Shown piece by piece: positions 22,217 to 34,069 of a stretch of DNA of 64,000 nucleotides (position 1 is its first letter; each line of letters opens with the position of its first letter). A model generated the notes under the pieces. The model saw only the letters and a list, made by a program, of their open reading frames with translations, was not told where the DNA came from and did no database searches. This stretch comes from Siphonodentalium dalli. Its lineage: Eukaryota; Mollusca; Scaphopoda; Gadilida; Siphonodentaliidae. The stretch lies in the NCBI GenBank assembly GCA_032622095.1, contig CP136065.1:248185474-248249473 (forward strand), in the 5' to 3' direction. The position numbers and the translations under genes are program-made.

Positions 22217-23170
22217 TTAGGAATGCACGGAATTCCATAAAAGGTAATCTTCAGAAAAGCTAAAATTGTGTGAATAGCCGAGCATTATATATAACTCGAT
22301 CATAGCATTACAGCTTTTCTAAAAAGGCACGCCTTTATAACAAGGCATTCATTGATAGCACACGCAGGGTTAAACAGGGGATGTTAGAAAAGCCAATGTG
22401 TGTAACATAACACTCTTTTAACTATCCACTTTTTAAATTCAATTTAGCTTTTCTAAATTCCGGATTATAAACATAATATGTTTTTAGGAATGCACGGAAT
22501 TCCATAAAAGGTAATCTTCAGAAAAGCTAAAATTGTGTGAATAGCCGAGCATTATATATAACTCGATCATAGCATTACAGTTTTTCTAAAAAGGCACGCC
22601 TTTATAACAAGGCATTCATTGATAGCACACGCAGGGTTAAACAGGGGATGTTAGAAAAGCCAATGTGTGTAAAATAACACTCTTTTAACTATCCACTTTT
22701 TAAATTCAATTTAGCTTTTCTAAATTCCGGATTGTAAACATAATATGTTTTTAGGAATACACGGAATTCCATAAAAGGTAATCTTCAGAAAAGCTACAAT
22801 TGTTTGAATAGCCGAGCATTATATATAACTCGATCATAGCATTACAGCTTTTCTAAAAAGGCACGCCTTTATAACAAGGCATTCATTGATAGCACACGCA
22901 GGGTTAAACAGGGGATGTTAGAAAAGCCAATGTGTGTAAAATAACACTCTTTTAACTATCCACTTTTTAAATTCAATTTAGCTTTTCTAAATTCCGGATT
23001 GTAAACATAATATGTTTTTAGGAATACACGGAATTCCATAAAAGGTAATCTTCAGAAAAGCTACAATTGTTTGAATAGCCGAGCATTATATATAACTCGA
23101 TCATAGCATTACAGCTTTTCTAAAAAGGCACGCCTTTATAACAAGGCATTCATTGATAGCACACGCATGT
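22217..23170. repeat. 267-bp satellite, about 3.6 units
   Basis: Units start TTAGGAAT at 22217, 22484, 22751 and 23018, each exactly 267 bp apart, and differ at only a few positions. Each unit begins with GGAATTCCATAAAAGG and AGAAAAGCTA and ends with TAGCTTTTCTAAATTCCGG, so its ends are inverted to each other, as in a short transposon that became a satellite. The last unit breaks off at about 23167. Confidence 0.92.
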
Positions 23171-23409
23171 TTATAAAAATAGGATGCGAGCTTCTTCACC
23201 TAGTTATTAAATATCTCTATATATTTTCCTTATGCACATGAAACCAAGCATTAATTCATAATACACGAACTGTCAACTAGGGTGGGGGGTAACATTATAG
23301 GAATTCTCGCTCATCACCTAATTATGTGATATGTTTGTCTTTACGTATAACCCCCTAAAATATCCAAGCCCCTGTTACGATATCTCACCCCAAAAAAAAA
23401 CCTTTACTC

Positions 23410-24000
23410 GGCAGGATTTAGGGTTGTTTTTTATTAATTATTTATATATATATATATACTACCGGATCAGAACCTATTTTTTGGTTAAAAGTATGGCAAA
23501 TAGGTGCTGTTACATCATTTAGATTGATTTAAGATATACATACAGCATATACATTGACAATATTTATATCCCGTCGCTCTATATATACTACCGGAACAGC
23601 ACCTATTTTCTGGTTAAAAGTATGGGAAATAGGTGCTGTTCCGGTAGTATATATAGAGCGAACGGATAGATATACTGTCTATATATGCTGCAAATGACTT
23701 TTAATTCAAGATAAATGATGTACATGTAAATAATAGCAATAAACTCACTATATCGACGTCCTTCGCTATATATATACTACCGAAACAGCACCTATTTTCT
23801 GGTTAAAAGTATGGGAAATAGGTGCTGTTCCGGTAGTATATATAGAGCGAAAGGATAGATATACTGTCTATATATGCTGCAAATGACTTTTAATTCAAGA
23901 TAAATGATGTAAACTTTGAATAATAGCAATAAACTCACTATATCGACGTCCTTCGCTATATATATACTACCGGAACAGCACCTATTTTCTGGTTAAAAAA
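23410..24000. repeat. 189-bp tandem repeat carrying a hairpin
   Basis: ACTACCGGAACAGCACCTAT at about 23587, 23776 (one base different) and 23966 is followed, after a TTTTCTGGTTAAAAGTATGG loop, by its inverse AATAGGTGCTGTTCCGGTAG. The hairpin arms are nearly 30 bp. Units are 189-190 bp. A diverged hairpin stands alone at 23455-23512, and the last unit is cut after its loop. Confidence 0.88.
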
Positions 24001-25687
24001 CTGATGTATATTGTTTTGTGAATGCTCATTGGTCACGCTATTTATTTTACTTATTTTTTTTCCCGTTGTATTTGAACATTTGTTACACAGGCTTCACGAT
24101 TATTAACTTCAACTGATAAGCGCCGACTGCTGCGTATGCGCGCAACAGTTTGTCTCAAATAAATTGTTATAAAAACACAGGTTTATGGCCGCGGACATAA
24201 GCCGATTAAGTGTGACGTAATTTATCCACGAACTTGACAAATGGAGATTCTATCACCATTCGACACGAAAGTGGGACCTTTAAACAGACAAGTTTCATTT
24301 TCGTCGAACACGAAAAAGCGAATTTATTGACGGCAGTTTCGGCAGTCTGAGCCTCTGAGAGTTAATTAATACCAAATGCACAGAACTCCTTTATGATATT
24401 CCGATAGTACTGTGTTTACTCTATATTCTCTGAAAATTTGGTGTAAAAATTCCCAATAGAACGACTTTTATCAGGCGTTTACTAAAACCGCAAAATATTG
24501 AGAAATTAGTGCAATTTTCTGAATTTTCGCATTATTTCATCGCATAAAATCAATTAAAATACGACAAGCAACTGGAAATGTTTTTGAACATTCTAGAAGG
24601 GGTATATGTCCCTGATATGTGTTTAAAATTTCTCGCGTAAACTATGACAGATACATGGTCTATGGGAAACCATTTAGTTCAGTGATTCCTGTACCAGGGA
24701 ACTTAAATAACGGGAAGGTTCACTTCCCATTGGTTCTATTGTAATGCGTACCGCCGCAGCGCCCTCTTGTGGTCGGTAGGTTAAACCGAGAAATGCGTCT
24801 ATGGATACACTATAGAATTCTATAGAGTTGCTCATTTCTCCCGTCCAAAAATCATTTTAAAACAGCATTTAAACCAAATGTGGGACCTATTTTGTCGATA
24901 TGTCCATAAACAATACGCATTGACCTACACTATATTGAACTTTCTGAGGAAAGTTACTACTAATGTCCAGTTAAAACGATGAAAAGCATCACCCAAATTC
25001 GCTGTCAATCAGTCAATTTGTATACAACTGAACTTTTTTTGTTTGTATTTTTTTAGTACTATAATATATAACTACATGCGTATCTGAATTATAATATATG
25101 GCATTGACCAGTCATTTATAGAACTTAAATCAAAATTTAGCCAAAATAGTTTTTTTTTTAATTTTATGAACCGGCCATAGGGACATATTATAGGCCTACC
25201 AGTCAGTACCACTACCATATTACCATTATTCATTACTAATAACTTTACTTGCAGTTCTACCATCCCAATTATCTTAAGTCCATTTACCAGGCTGGAAACT
25301 GGATAGATCAATCATGAACTAATATAATAGAGTATATATAACTAATATAGGCCTATTATTACTAGTAAGTCTATTATTAACCAAGTGCTACACTTCAAAG
25401 TCCAGCTGACACACTGGAAAACTTTTACATATCTCATGTCATTAAATTGACTCAAAAATAATTCCTCAAAATGATCTAGGTCTAGTCAGGCATTGCTCAC
25501 AATGACACCATTTTAGATTATACAACATTTTATTCAATGCACATGTATGAAGATCAGAAAACCCAATTATTTTAAAGCATTTATATCTCAATTACGCTTA
25601 AGCGTATTTCAAATATGTAGGAGGCGTAATTCATATTTAATATCTTATTAATATTACGCTTAAGTGTAATTCAGATTTCCATTACAC
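24001..25687. other. Largely unannotated non-coding DNA
   Basis: Bases 24656-24693 (TCTATGGGAAACCATTTAG) match the 1.1-kb poly-C repeat family at 12720 and 14090, so a fragment of that family lies here. Bases 25590-25690 hold two GCTTAAG palindromes like those of the arrays at 26.8 and 39 kb. No gene was seen. Confidence 0.45.
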
Positions 25688-25691
25688 TTAA

Positions 25692-26160
25692 AGGTACTCA
25701 ACCCGATAAAACTCCTCTCAATTACTATTTCAATGGCTTCGGGGGTCAAAAATATTTGATTCGAGTCGAGGAAGTCACCCATCAAAGCTCAGATTTGTTA
25801 GATATCGATTTTAGAAATCTATTATTTTTCATTATCGGGAATACTATCTGGCCCAGAACTCAGTAAAAATTGCGTTAAAATTACCACTTGATTTTAGAGT
25901 TATTCATCCTTGTCTGTTTGAATAGATTTTGAGTACACATCCAGAGCAGATTACGGCAGTTATTAGTACTAATCTCGAGAACATAACAAATTTGAAAAAT
26001 CAATATCTAATAACTCTGAGCTTTGTTTGATGGGTTCCTCGACTCGAATCAAATATTTTTTACCCCCAAAGCCAAAGAAATAGTAATATAGGACCCTCTG
26101 ATCGGATTGTTGTTGTTGGAATCTGTTGAGATGGGGACCCTCTTTACGGGTTGAGTACCT
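25692..26160. mobile_element. TTAA-flanked short DNA transposon, 469 bp
   Basis: Begins AGGTACTCAACCCG and ends CGGGTTGAGTACCT, a perfect 14-bp terminal inverted repeat, with TTAA at 25688-25691 and 26161-26164. Inverted similarity continues inward: TTCGAGTCGAGGAAGTCACC at 25760 against the inverse near 26030-26060. No open frame. Relatives lie at 45274-45711 and about 48430-48829. Confidence 0.85.
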
Positions 26161-26164
26161 TTAA

Positions 26165-26739
26165 GCCTAATGGAATTTGGCATCCCACGATTCCCACCAC
26201 ACAATTATGGATTTATAGATTTACCGTACACTATAAGTGCAAATGAAATGCACTTCTTGACTTAACCATAATTAAATTAGATTAAGTTACCACCCCCGTG
26301 TATTTTTTTTATTTATATATTATTTTTATATAAAATAATATAATAAAATTAAAAACAAAATTCCCTGATTCCTGTGATGGAATCGCGCATGTTAATTGTC
26401 ATTACTGAAAATTTGAATTTTGTCTCCCATAACTCCCATTTTGCATTTTGATAATTTTTTTTACTATGAATACATGTACCGGTGCAATAGCATTACATTA
26501 AATTAAATAAGTATATTGTAAATGATGAAATACTCCCAAATGACAGATGTCAATCTACACTTATTAAGCATACCATTATTTGAAGGGTAATTAATGCCCA
26601 ATATGTCATTATATGATATATATCAATGAATTTATAGTGAAAGACTAATAGTACATACAGAAACTAGAACAAAATGCTATAAAAAAAAACTTGATCAATA
26701 CATTTTTACAAATGTCAAATTAAGTGGATTCCAAGGACC
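26165..26739. other. AT-rich non-coding DNA
   Basis: Nothing recognisable beyond low-complexity AT runs. Confidence 0.4.
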
Positions 26740-27046
26740 CATGCTGGGAAGCCAAATTGACATTTAATAAATAATTGAGCTTAAGCACAATAAGGAATCT
26801 TCTTATTGTGCTTAAGCGCAATAAGGAATATTCTTATTGCGCTTAAGCGCAATTAGATCTTCCCTTATTGCGCTTAAGCGCAATTAGCTCTTTTTGCGCT
26901 TAAGCGCAATAAGAATATTCCTTATTGCGCTTAAGCGCAATAAGACTATAAGAGATTCCTTGCGCAATAAGAGATTCCTTAAGGGATTCCTTATTGCGCT
27001 TAAGCTCAATTATTTATTAAATGTCAATTTGGCTTCCCATACCATG
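26740..27046. mobile_element. Foldback element with a palindromic-motif array
   Basis: GGGAAGCCAAATTGACATTT at 26746 and its inverse AAATGTCAATTTGGCTTCCC ending at 27038 bracket an array of the palindrome ATTGCGCTTAAGCGCAAT, each followed by AAGGAATATTC or similar. The whole unit can fold on itself at several levels. Confidence 0.75.
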
Positions 27047-28842
27047 CATGCCATGATAGGGCAATCATTTAAAATATTTTACATATAATAAGAGAAATTG
27101 CTGCACAACAGATCAACAGTTAATCAACTTAATCATTAATGTGTCATATGAATTAATATGTTGTGCAAATATCAAGGTGTGAGGGGATGAACATACTGAC
27201 TGAGTTACAAGATATCAAATATGACATTTCCTATTAATGCGATGCCCATGTAACAATGACAAATTTGACTAAGTTGACCATACCGGTAGGCTGTACTGCA
27301 TGAAATAATCAACATATTTTTTGGGGGGGGGGGGGGGGACATGTTCTCCAGCTGAGAATATCACCATATAATTTGACATGGCCTAATTTTCTGATTGGAC
27401 AATTGAACACATAACTTTAGAAATGCTCTATTGCAACTGCATGCAGATAATATGAATTGTGCTGATTTGGGGAACACTACCATGTAAAAGTGGAAGATTC
27501 AGGTTGAATAAATACAAATGGAGTGCCCATCTGAATTTGATGACATTTTTTTGAGGTACAAAAATGTCTATAACTCAAACAATAATTAGCCTATTAACTA
27601 AACTGAAAAAAAAAAGGTTTTCAGATTTGTGATCCCAATAGATGAGTTCTACAAATAAGATAAAAAGTGAAAGGACGAATTTGAAATTTCCATGTACTAA
27701 ACCAATAGTCACAGTACCACATATGCAGGCACACTGCGCCCACACACACGCTGACACAGACTGCAGACAAATTTAAAGACAACGTAAAAATGTAAACAAA
27801 AATAAAAGTTAAAAACATTCTTTAAAAGTTGCAAAAAAACAAAAATAACAACTGTAGTACGCAAGGATTGAATATAAACGACGTATTTTCTCAGTTATAA
27901 AAGTGGCTGGGTAGTTTTCCTTGCTTTTGTTTGAGAATGTTGACCAAAAACGATGTACCAGTATTTCCATTCAGTCGTATTCGTCGGAATTTGACACTGA
28001 CAGACCGATTAAAATAAATCAGAATAAAGTCAACAACCGTTATTAAAATGAAATAAACGTAACAATCACCAAGATTAATACTCGGTGAATATATAGATCA
28101 CTTCAGTTTACCTCTACAGGCTCTAGGTGGCCGGTGAGTCATTTGATACAAAAAACATTCATTCGATTTCTGTATTCCTCGTGTATTTACCATTTCAAAT
28201 ACGGCGCCTGTCCTACCAGGAGGATCGATAACTCTACCAAGACGATTACACAAATATGATTGGGTGAGCCATCCTGTTATTTATGATCCTTGCCTGTACC
28301 AACCCAGATGTTCGTGGTTTTCCAGGTGAGGTGAAGGACGTTCGTCAGTTAAAATTCGCTGTTAGGTGGCGCATTTACAGAATCCCTAAAGACGTCATTA
28401 AACAATGGCGTTCGCTGATTGGTGGAAGTGAAAATAACATTAACCAATAGATTCATGCCAATTGAGTTTGATACTATTTATAGTTTCAATTCCTGGAAAA
28501 ATGCATTTTCCCGGAAGTTGAGAGTTGTGGGCAGAAATTCTTTGCCGTATTTACCGGAAATACCAGAAAAAAACAAGAAAAAGGAGCATTATTATATTCG
28601 GACTGAGAATTATAGCACTGTTTGGTTCGATTTCTGGAAGTAAGGAAGATTGTCAAGTAAATTATTCCGACATTAATGCATGTCTCATCAAATAAAATCA
28701 CTTGAAGTTGAGTTTAACTTTGAATTTGTCTGCAAAGTTGAACATGACACAATTGCACTATTTGAGTATTTCTCAAATTTAATTTTATTGAGGTAACAAC
28801 TAGTTATAATAGACATGAGTTCAGTCTCTTGACAAAACAATT
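27047..28842. other. Non-coding stretch with a poly-G run
   Basis: A run of 16 G lies at 27323-27338. Around 28100-28330 the base composition is more balanced and there are GT-AG-like junctions, but no frame with recognisable protein similarity. The 74-codon frame at 28419-28643 has no supporting feature. Confidence 0.35.
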
Positions 28843-29176
28843 AAGTGTCCACTTAATCGCGGTGCGGTTAGCATTGTCACACGGCCGAAATGCAAGTACA
28901 CCGCAGCTCCACCGGCTAACTATATGACAGTTGGGCTACGGTGTACTTGCCATTCGGCCATGGTACAAACCAAAAAAATCTAACCATGGTGTACATGCCA
29001 TTCGGCCACGTTGTAGTTGCCTTTCGGCCATGGCGTACTTGCCGTTCGGCTGCGTTGTACTTGCTGTTCGGCTGCATTGTACTTGCCGTTCGGCCGCGGT
29101 GCTCAACTGCAGTTACAAACTCTGACACCGCGGCCGAACGGCAAATACATGTACACCGCGGTGCCAATGGACACTT
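28843..29176. mobile_element. Short inverted-repeat element with internal minisatellite
   Basis: AAGTGTCC at 28843 and GGACACTT ending at 29176 are inverted, and inverted similarity continues inward (GCGGTG, CGGCCGAA, GCAAGTACACCGC against CCGCGGCCGAACGGC and TACACCGCGGTG). Between them, 28935-29105 is a minisatellite of about 22-24 bp with the core TTGCCATTCGGCCATGGTGTAC. Confidence 0.6.
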
Positions 29177-29289
29177 GTTTTGTCCAGCGGGGTATGTCCC
29201 CATTAGCTGAGGTCATCAAATTCACGTAGTTCCCATAAACGTTTGGCAGGTACCTTACATGTAGAACGATCGACAGTCCTCAGAATTAG

Positions 29290-30719
29290 CCACAGCAATA
29301 TCTGTATCTGTAGTGTTACGTCGTAGGAACCAGTTCTGGCGTGTTACGACGGGTGTGGAGGCGCTAGATGTTTTCCTGTAGATACTCCTGGAATGATGTT
29401 GTAGAGTCCAGGCTATCTAAGAATTTCCCGTCCAGCTGGTTCCAATCGATCTTTGCTCTAATAAACACTGAATGTTTGTATTCTTCCGTGTTTATTGTTT
29501 GCGGGAGTTCGAAGCATCTTTCGTGGTTTCGTATGAGATGCTGAGGGAATTTGGATGTTTCGTATCCCTCCAGGTGTTTGTTTTTCTTACGAACTCGTTT
29601 CAGAGAGTAGTTTGCATACTTTTGTGGGGGAATGGCTGGGAAGGCCCCGTCCACTACTTTGTGCAAGAATGTCAACCTGTTGGTTTTCCTCCTGGTCTCG
29701 AGTGGTTGGAATTTTAGGTCAATTAGCATGTTTGTGACCGCACCCTCAAATCTGCTTCTATAGTCTTTTTTGATAAAACGAGCTGCTCTTCTTTGGATTT
29801 TCTCAAGTTTATCGATGTTTCGATTTTCGTATGGGTCCCATATTATATCTGCATATTCCATACTTGATCTTACTAGCGATATGTAGCTTAGCTTGCGTAG
29901 GTCTTCTGAGCAGTGCTTAAGGTTTCGTTGGAGGAAGCTAAGGGTGTATGATGCTTTCCTCGAGATGTTGTTGATCTGGGAACTCCAATCCATGTTATTT
30001 GTGAGTGTCACTCCGATGTACAGATGTTCGTTGACCTCTGCGAGTACCTCGTTGTTTAGTGTGTAGTAGTAGTTGGATTTTTTCTTGATTGATAGGATAT
30101 GGCATTTCTTGGTGTTAAACTTCATCCCCCAGGTGTTGGCCCAATCGTTCAGTGTGTTTAAATCTTTCTGCATTTTGAGGTGATCCTTAAACGATGATAT
30201 TTCTTGGTATAATAGGCAGTCGTCTGCAAAGAGGCGGATTTTAGAGGCGATGTCATTTGGTAGGTCGTTGATATGACATAGGAATAGCAACGGGCCCAGC
30301 ACTGTTCCTTGGGGTACTCCAGATTCTACATGTACCTCCTCTGATTGTTTCCCGTCGATTACTACCTTCATTTTCCGATTTTGTAGGAAGGAGCTCATCC
30401 AGTTGTGCAGCTGGCCTCTGATGCCATAATGTTGCAGTTTGTGAAGCAATTTACGGTGAGGCACCGTATCAAATGCCTTAGAAAAGTCCAGGATGGCAAC
30501 ATCAACTTGTTTGCCGTTGTCGAATGATTGTAATATGTCATCAGTTGTTACTGCTAGTTGAGTTACGCAAGAGTACTTTGACCGGAAACCATGGTTGAGT
30601 GAAGTTAGGATTTTGTGTTCTTCTAGGTGATTAATGATGTGGCTGTATATGATATGTTCTAGCAGCTTGCACGGAACGGAGGTCAGCGAGACGGAGGTCA
30701 ATAAGCATGCATGCAATGG
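29290..30719 (-). mobile_element. CR1-like LINE, 5'-truncated
   Basis: Covers the reverse transcriptase below and about 75 bp of 3' sequence with GTTACGTCGTAGGAACC near 29316. The 5' break lies around 30700-30720, where GC-rich sequence of another repeat (GGGCCAACTC) begins. Exact ends and target duplication were not resolved. Confidence 0.8.
29364..30719 (-). CDS. CR1-like LINE reverse transcriptase, N-truncated
   Basis: An uninterrupted 455-codon frame starts inside the enzyme: LTSVPCKLLEHII (finger), LDFSKAFDTVPH (motif A, 81-92), SGVPQGTVLGPLLF (motif B, 137-150) and LFADDCLLY (motif C, 167-175). The thumb follows with WGMKFNTKKC, then the CR1-group C-terminus with SMEYADIIWDPY and KIQRRAARFI. 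The FADD form of motif C and the RAARF segment separate it from the L2 at 19246, which has YADD. The first 15 or so codons (MGPDPLHACLLTS) probably come from flanking DNA. The endonuclease is missing, so it cannot move alone. Confidence 0.92.
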   Translation of the reverse strand, partial: PLHACLLTSVSLTSVPCKLLEHIIYSHIINHLEEHKILTSLNHGFRSKYSCVTQLAVTTDDILQSFDNGKQVDVAILDFSKAFDTVPHRKLLHKLQHYGIRGQLHNWMSSFLQNRKMKVVIDGKQSEEVHVESGVPQGTVLGPLLFLCHINDLPNDIASKIRLFADDCLLYQEISSFKDHLKMQKDLNTLNDWANTWGMKFNTKKCHILSIKKKSNYYYTLNNEVLAEVNEHLYIGVTLTNNMDWSSQINNISRKASYTLSFLQRNLKHCSEDLRKLSYISLVRSSMEYADIIWDPYENRNIDKLEKIQRRAARFIKKDYRSRFEGAVTNMLIDLKFQPLETRRKTNRLTFLHKVVDGAFPAIPPQKYANYSLKRVRKKNKHLEGYETSKFPQHLIRNHERCFELPQTINTEEYKHSVFIRAKIDWNQLDGKFLDSLDSTTSFQEYLQENI

Positions 30720-30734
30720 ATCCGGGCCCACTCA

Positions 30735-31364
30735 TCCCAGGGCCAACTCAGTCCAGGCAGTTTTTAGGGCGAGTTAATTGCTCAGGTTTCAGGGCCGAGT
30801 TGGCCCGGGTATTATATTTGTATTAAGGTTGTAAATAAGTTAATATATATTAATTTCTTAAGTTCAGATTATGATATATTTCAGAGTTATGTCCTTCAAT
30901 TTTGACATTTAGATTACTTTAGGCACGTTTGTTTGCAAAGATAATAGCCAGTATATCACATTAGTTGGTTTGAACGATGAACCGGCGAATTCATAAATAA
31001 CAATAATGAACCGTTTTCACATTCTGGATATTCAAGTTTCTCTTATTCTCTGAGTTCATCTCACTATCTCTGGAGTTTGGCGAAGCCGTTATTGTCCCCA
31101 TTCCTATCAAAACAATAGAAGCAGGTTGTTTACACAGTAACCGTAACCAGTCGGCTAATCACACCTCACACTTCAGAGGGTGAGAGGGCTTCAGAACGTG
31201 TGATAGATAATCACTTTCATATACCGACCACATACAGTATATAAGCAGTGCAATGATTATCTGACATCATCTATAGGGGTGAAGGAGAAGATCAATCAAT
31301 CTTTTCGATCATCCCGGGCGCTTCACGCCCAACCACTATCCTCTCTGACATCATAACCACAAAG
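30735..31364. other. Non-coding DNA upstream of a possible exon
   Basis: 30735-30812 is a short GGGCCAACTC ... GAGTTGGCCC inverted segment whose relatives lie at 31745-31835. The rest is AT-rich, with GGGTGAGAGGG and a TATATAAG at 31238. Confidence 0.4.
31238..31245 (+). promoter_or_regulatory. Possible TATA box
   Basis: TATATAAG lies about 127 bp upstream of the ATG at 31365. It is a plausible core promoter for the exon below, but short AT motifs are common here. Confidence 0.2.
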
Positions 31365-31561
31365 ATGTTCCGTTGCATAAAGTGCCTTAACGAAGTGAGA
31401 CCACTCCAGCAGAGGTTATGGAAGAATCCATCGCGGATCCAACCCTTCCGACAGAAGCCAATATTCCACAAGATGAACCGTTTACATACCAGATCCTACC
31501 TACAGGATCTCAGCGTGGAATGCCCCTCCGTCATTCGTCATATTCATTTGTCATATACCCG
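31365..31561 (+). CDS. Possible first exon of a FLYWCH-type zinc-finger protein
   Basis: From the ATG at 31418 a frame of 48 codons ends exactly at a GTATGT donor (31562). Its end, TYQILPTGSQRGMPL then RHSSYSFVIYP, resembles the opening of FLYWCH zinc fingers (an E-I-L/V-E-G-x-S-Q-R-G-K-x-x-L start, then G-Y-x-Y), DNA-binding domains found in transcription factors and in Mutator-type transposon proteins. The Cys, Trp and His part would be in a later exon, not seen. A second frame from the ATG at 31365 (MFRCIKCLNEVRPLQQ) overlaps out of phase and could instead be the true start after a frame change. The exon could belong to a host gene or to a DNA transposon. Confidence 0.35.
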
Positions 31562-34069
31562 GTATGTATAAATGTTCTTATGTTTTTATTCTTGTTGTTA
31601 TCTGGGAAATAAATAAATTATCACTACTACCCAACTATCCAATCTATCTCCCGACAACCCTTTGGCTTAGAGAGAGAGTGGGGGAGAAAGAGGGAGAGAG
31701 AAAGCAAGCAAAAAGACCCCAAAGAAAAACAACTTAAATAAGACATTATCCCTTGGGGCCAGCTGACTCGGGATGAGCTGGCCCAGGTGGACTGGACCGA
31801 GTTGGTCCTGGGGTGAGCTGGCACGTTTCCCATGCAATGGCAAGTTGAATGAATGCGGTGACAACATTTGGAAATCTAACAGGCCACAGCATTAAATTTG
31901 CCCTTTGGCATGTGAGTTCATTATATAATGGTATATGACCCAGCGATGTTTTTCTGTGGAAACGCGTGGGAACACCGTCCCCTCACTTTTTAGCCAGAAG
32001 GGACGTATATATACACGTAGCCGCTGTGTCGAAATTACTCATTGTGCAGCACACGAAGCAATTTAATAGCCACATACCGTACACCAACTGTATTCAAATT
32101 CTATTATAAGGCTGAACATACATGTAGGATAGTCAATAGACAAGAAGTTATCCCTCGATCAGTATTCCTGCTACCCGATATAGACCTACTTGAAAATATG
32201 GGGGGTGGGGTTGACAAATGAATGAATCCTGCCAGTTCTATATATATAATAAATATACAGACAATTTGTATACATACAAACCATTTTTGACAAAAATTTA
32301 TGGCAGATTTTATGTGGACTATATGATGAGGAGACGTAAGGAAATGCCTCCTTTGATGCCTTTTTAAAAAAAAAATCCTGAACCCCCACCTATGAAACCC
32401 CCTCTCATTCTCTCCCCCACGACAAGTTCGGCGTTGGTCATCGCTGCGCGATGAATGGTGCATTCCCTCACTTTATATTTTAGCAATACAACACTGATAT
32501 GACCATGATGTCATAGCCATTTGTGAATATGTTTTTGTAAATAAACTGAGTAATATCATTTGTTTGTTTGCTTCTGTCATCACCTCTTCGTTGACTAAAA
32601 TCCTGGGTGTTGATTAGAAACCTCAGGTGCTTGTCATCTGGGTATTTATCACGGTGTTTTGAAATAAAATATTGTCCTGGAAATATTGTGAAATTTAGTA
32701 TTGTATCAATGTATCTGCGAAATGATAATATACATGTATGTTGAATTTAAAATTTCTGATGAAATCTATGACAGCACTGCTTTGTTTTGAGCTGAGAAAA
32801 GAGTTTAATATGTCCAAATAAACTGTTTACATGTATGTCATAATAAGATGGAATTCGTAGAATTAGGTATGTTGTCGTGGGTGTAGTACTCTGTCCGATC
32901 GATTGCGGACATTAATGGCTGACCCATGTACAAACTGTACATGCCTCGTTGTGTGTGCACACTTTAAAGAATGCTACTGGAGTCAGTCCGAGTCACTGTG
33001 GTAGCACTTTGACCAGTGCATAAAAAACCAGAATTGGTTCCTGCACTGAAATATCTACAGATACAGATTGGCCTATTATAGGGCCATTCTCCAGAAAAGT
33101 GCAAAATAAGGCTGACCATACTCACCAAAAACAAACTCTTACAGATCGCGCTAAAATTTATTTCACCAGAAAGCTGAGTATCCACAGGATGTCAGACATA
33201 ATCAGAACATAACTGGGGCAATTTGTTTGGTCATATTTATATGCGAACTGGGTACTTGAATTGCATGAATAAAAAATTCCATGTCAATGAGAAACAAGAT
33301 ACCAACGAACTATATTAGTTGCATGCAGTTATCGGAAAAAAACTGAACTAGCTGATAGTCCACTCATAAGTTTTGTCGGTAACTGGCGTGTCATTAACAC
33401 ATATTTGATAGATACAGTAGTACAGAAATCATGGAATTTAGTCAGTATATAGCCTGGAAACCTCCATTAGGAGCCACATAAGGTTTCAGTAGAGGATATA
33501 TCCTGAATAATCCGCTATCATAAAGTGAAAAATCTGTATACGACAAACGCATTCAACAAGCGAACCTTCATGTATGGCCTCACTATTTCTATTCTTAAAT
33601 TCGAAATTTTCTTGGCATGATTCACACTGCTTCACATATTATCAACATATAGACATGCATGGAAGGTAACGTATCTTGCAGCAAGTTATAACAGATCGGG
33701 TCAACTCAAAGTTCAATGTTCTGACTAATATGTAAATCCAACTAAAACTCGTATTTGGTTTATATTGATGTTTGTCGTTCAACATATTTTGAAAGATAAT
33801 ATCCACGTAAAGCTGAAAAACAGATTAAAATAATCAACAAGTGTCATTGCGAATCTGTCAGTTCATTCTTACTATATACAGTACCAATGATTGTGTTTGT
33901 TTTATAGGTGAACAGAATTTTTGTTATCAGGGGTTATATATTCGATCATACATTTATGTGCATATAAATTTATATAGACTGATGGCCTTCGCGGTGGGTA
34001 TTGCTGTTAAAATAGTCACATCCGTTAAAACCGCCATAAACAGAAAGAATATTGAAATATAGACAGCTT
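31562..34069. other. Non-coding DNA
   Basis: 31660-31730 is a purine-rich AGAGAG/GGGAGA tract; 31745-31835 repeats the GGGCCAGCTGACTCGGG theme of 30735. No other structure, and no exon continuing the 31365 frame, was recognised. Confidence 0.4.

Noticed and set aside
28916-29210. Overlapping open frames on both strands at the CGGCC minisatellite
   Set aside because: They follow from a GC-rich tandem motif with few stop codons; the region is bounded by element ends.
31365-31571. MFRCIKCLNEVRPLQQ frame as a separate C2H2 zinc-finger gene
   Set aside because: Only one Cys pair is present and the frame overlaps the better supported FLYWCH-like frame; it is mentioned there as an alternative start.
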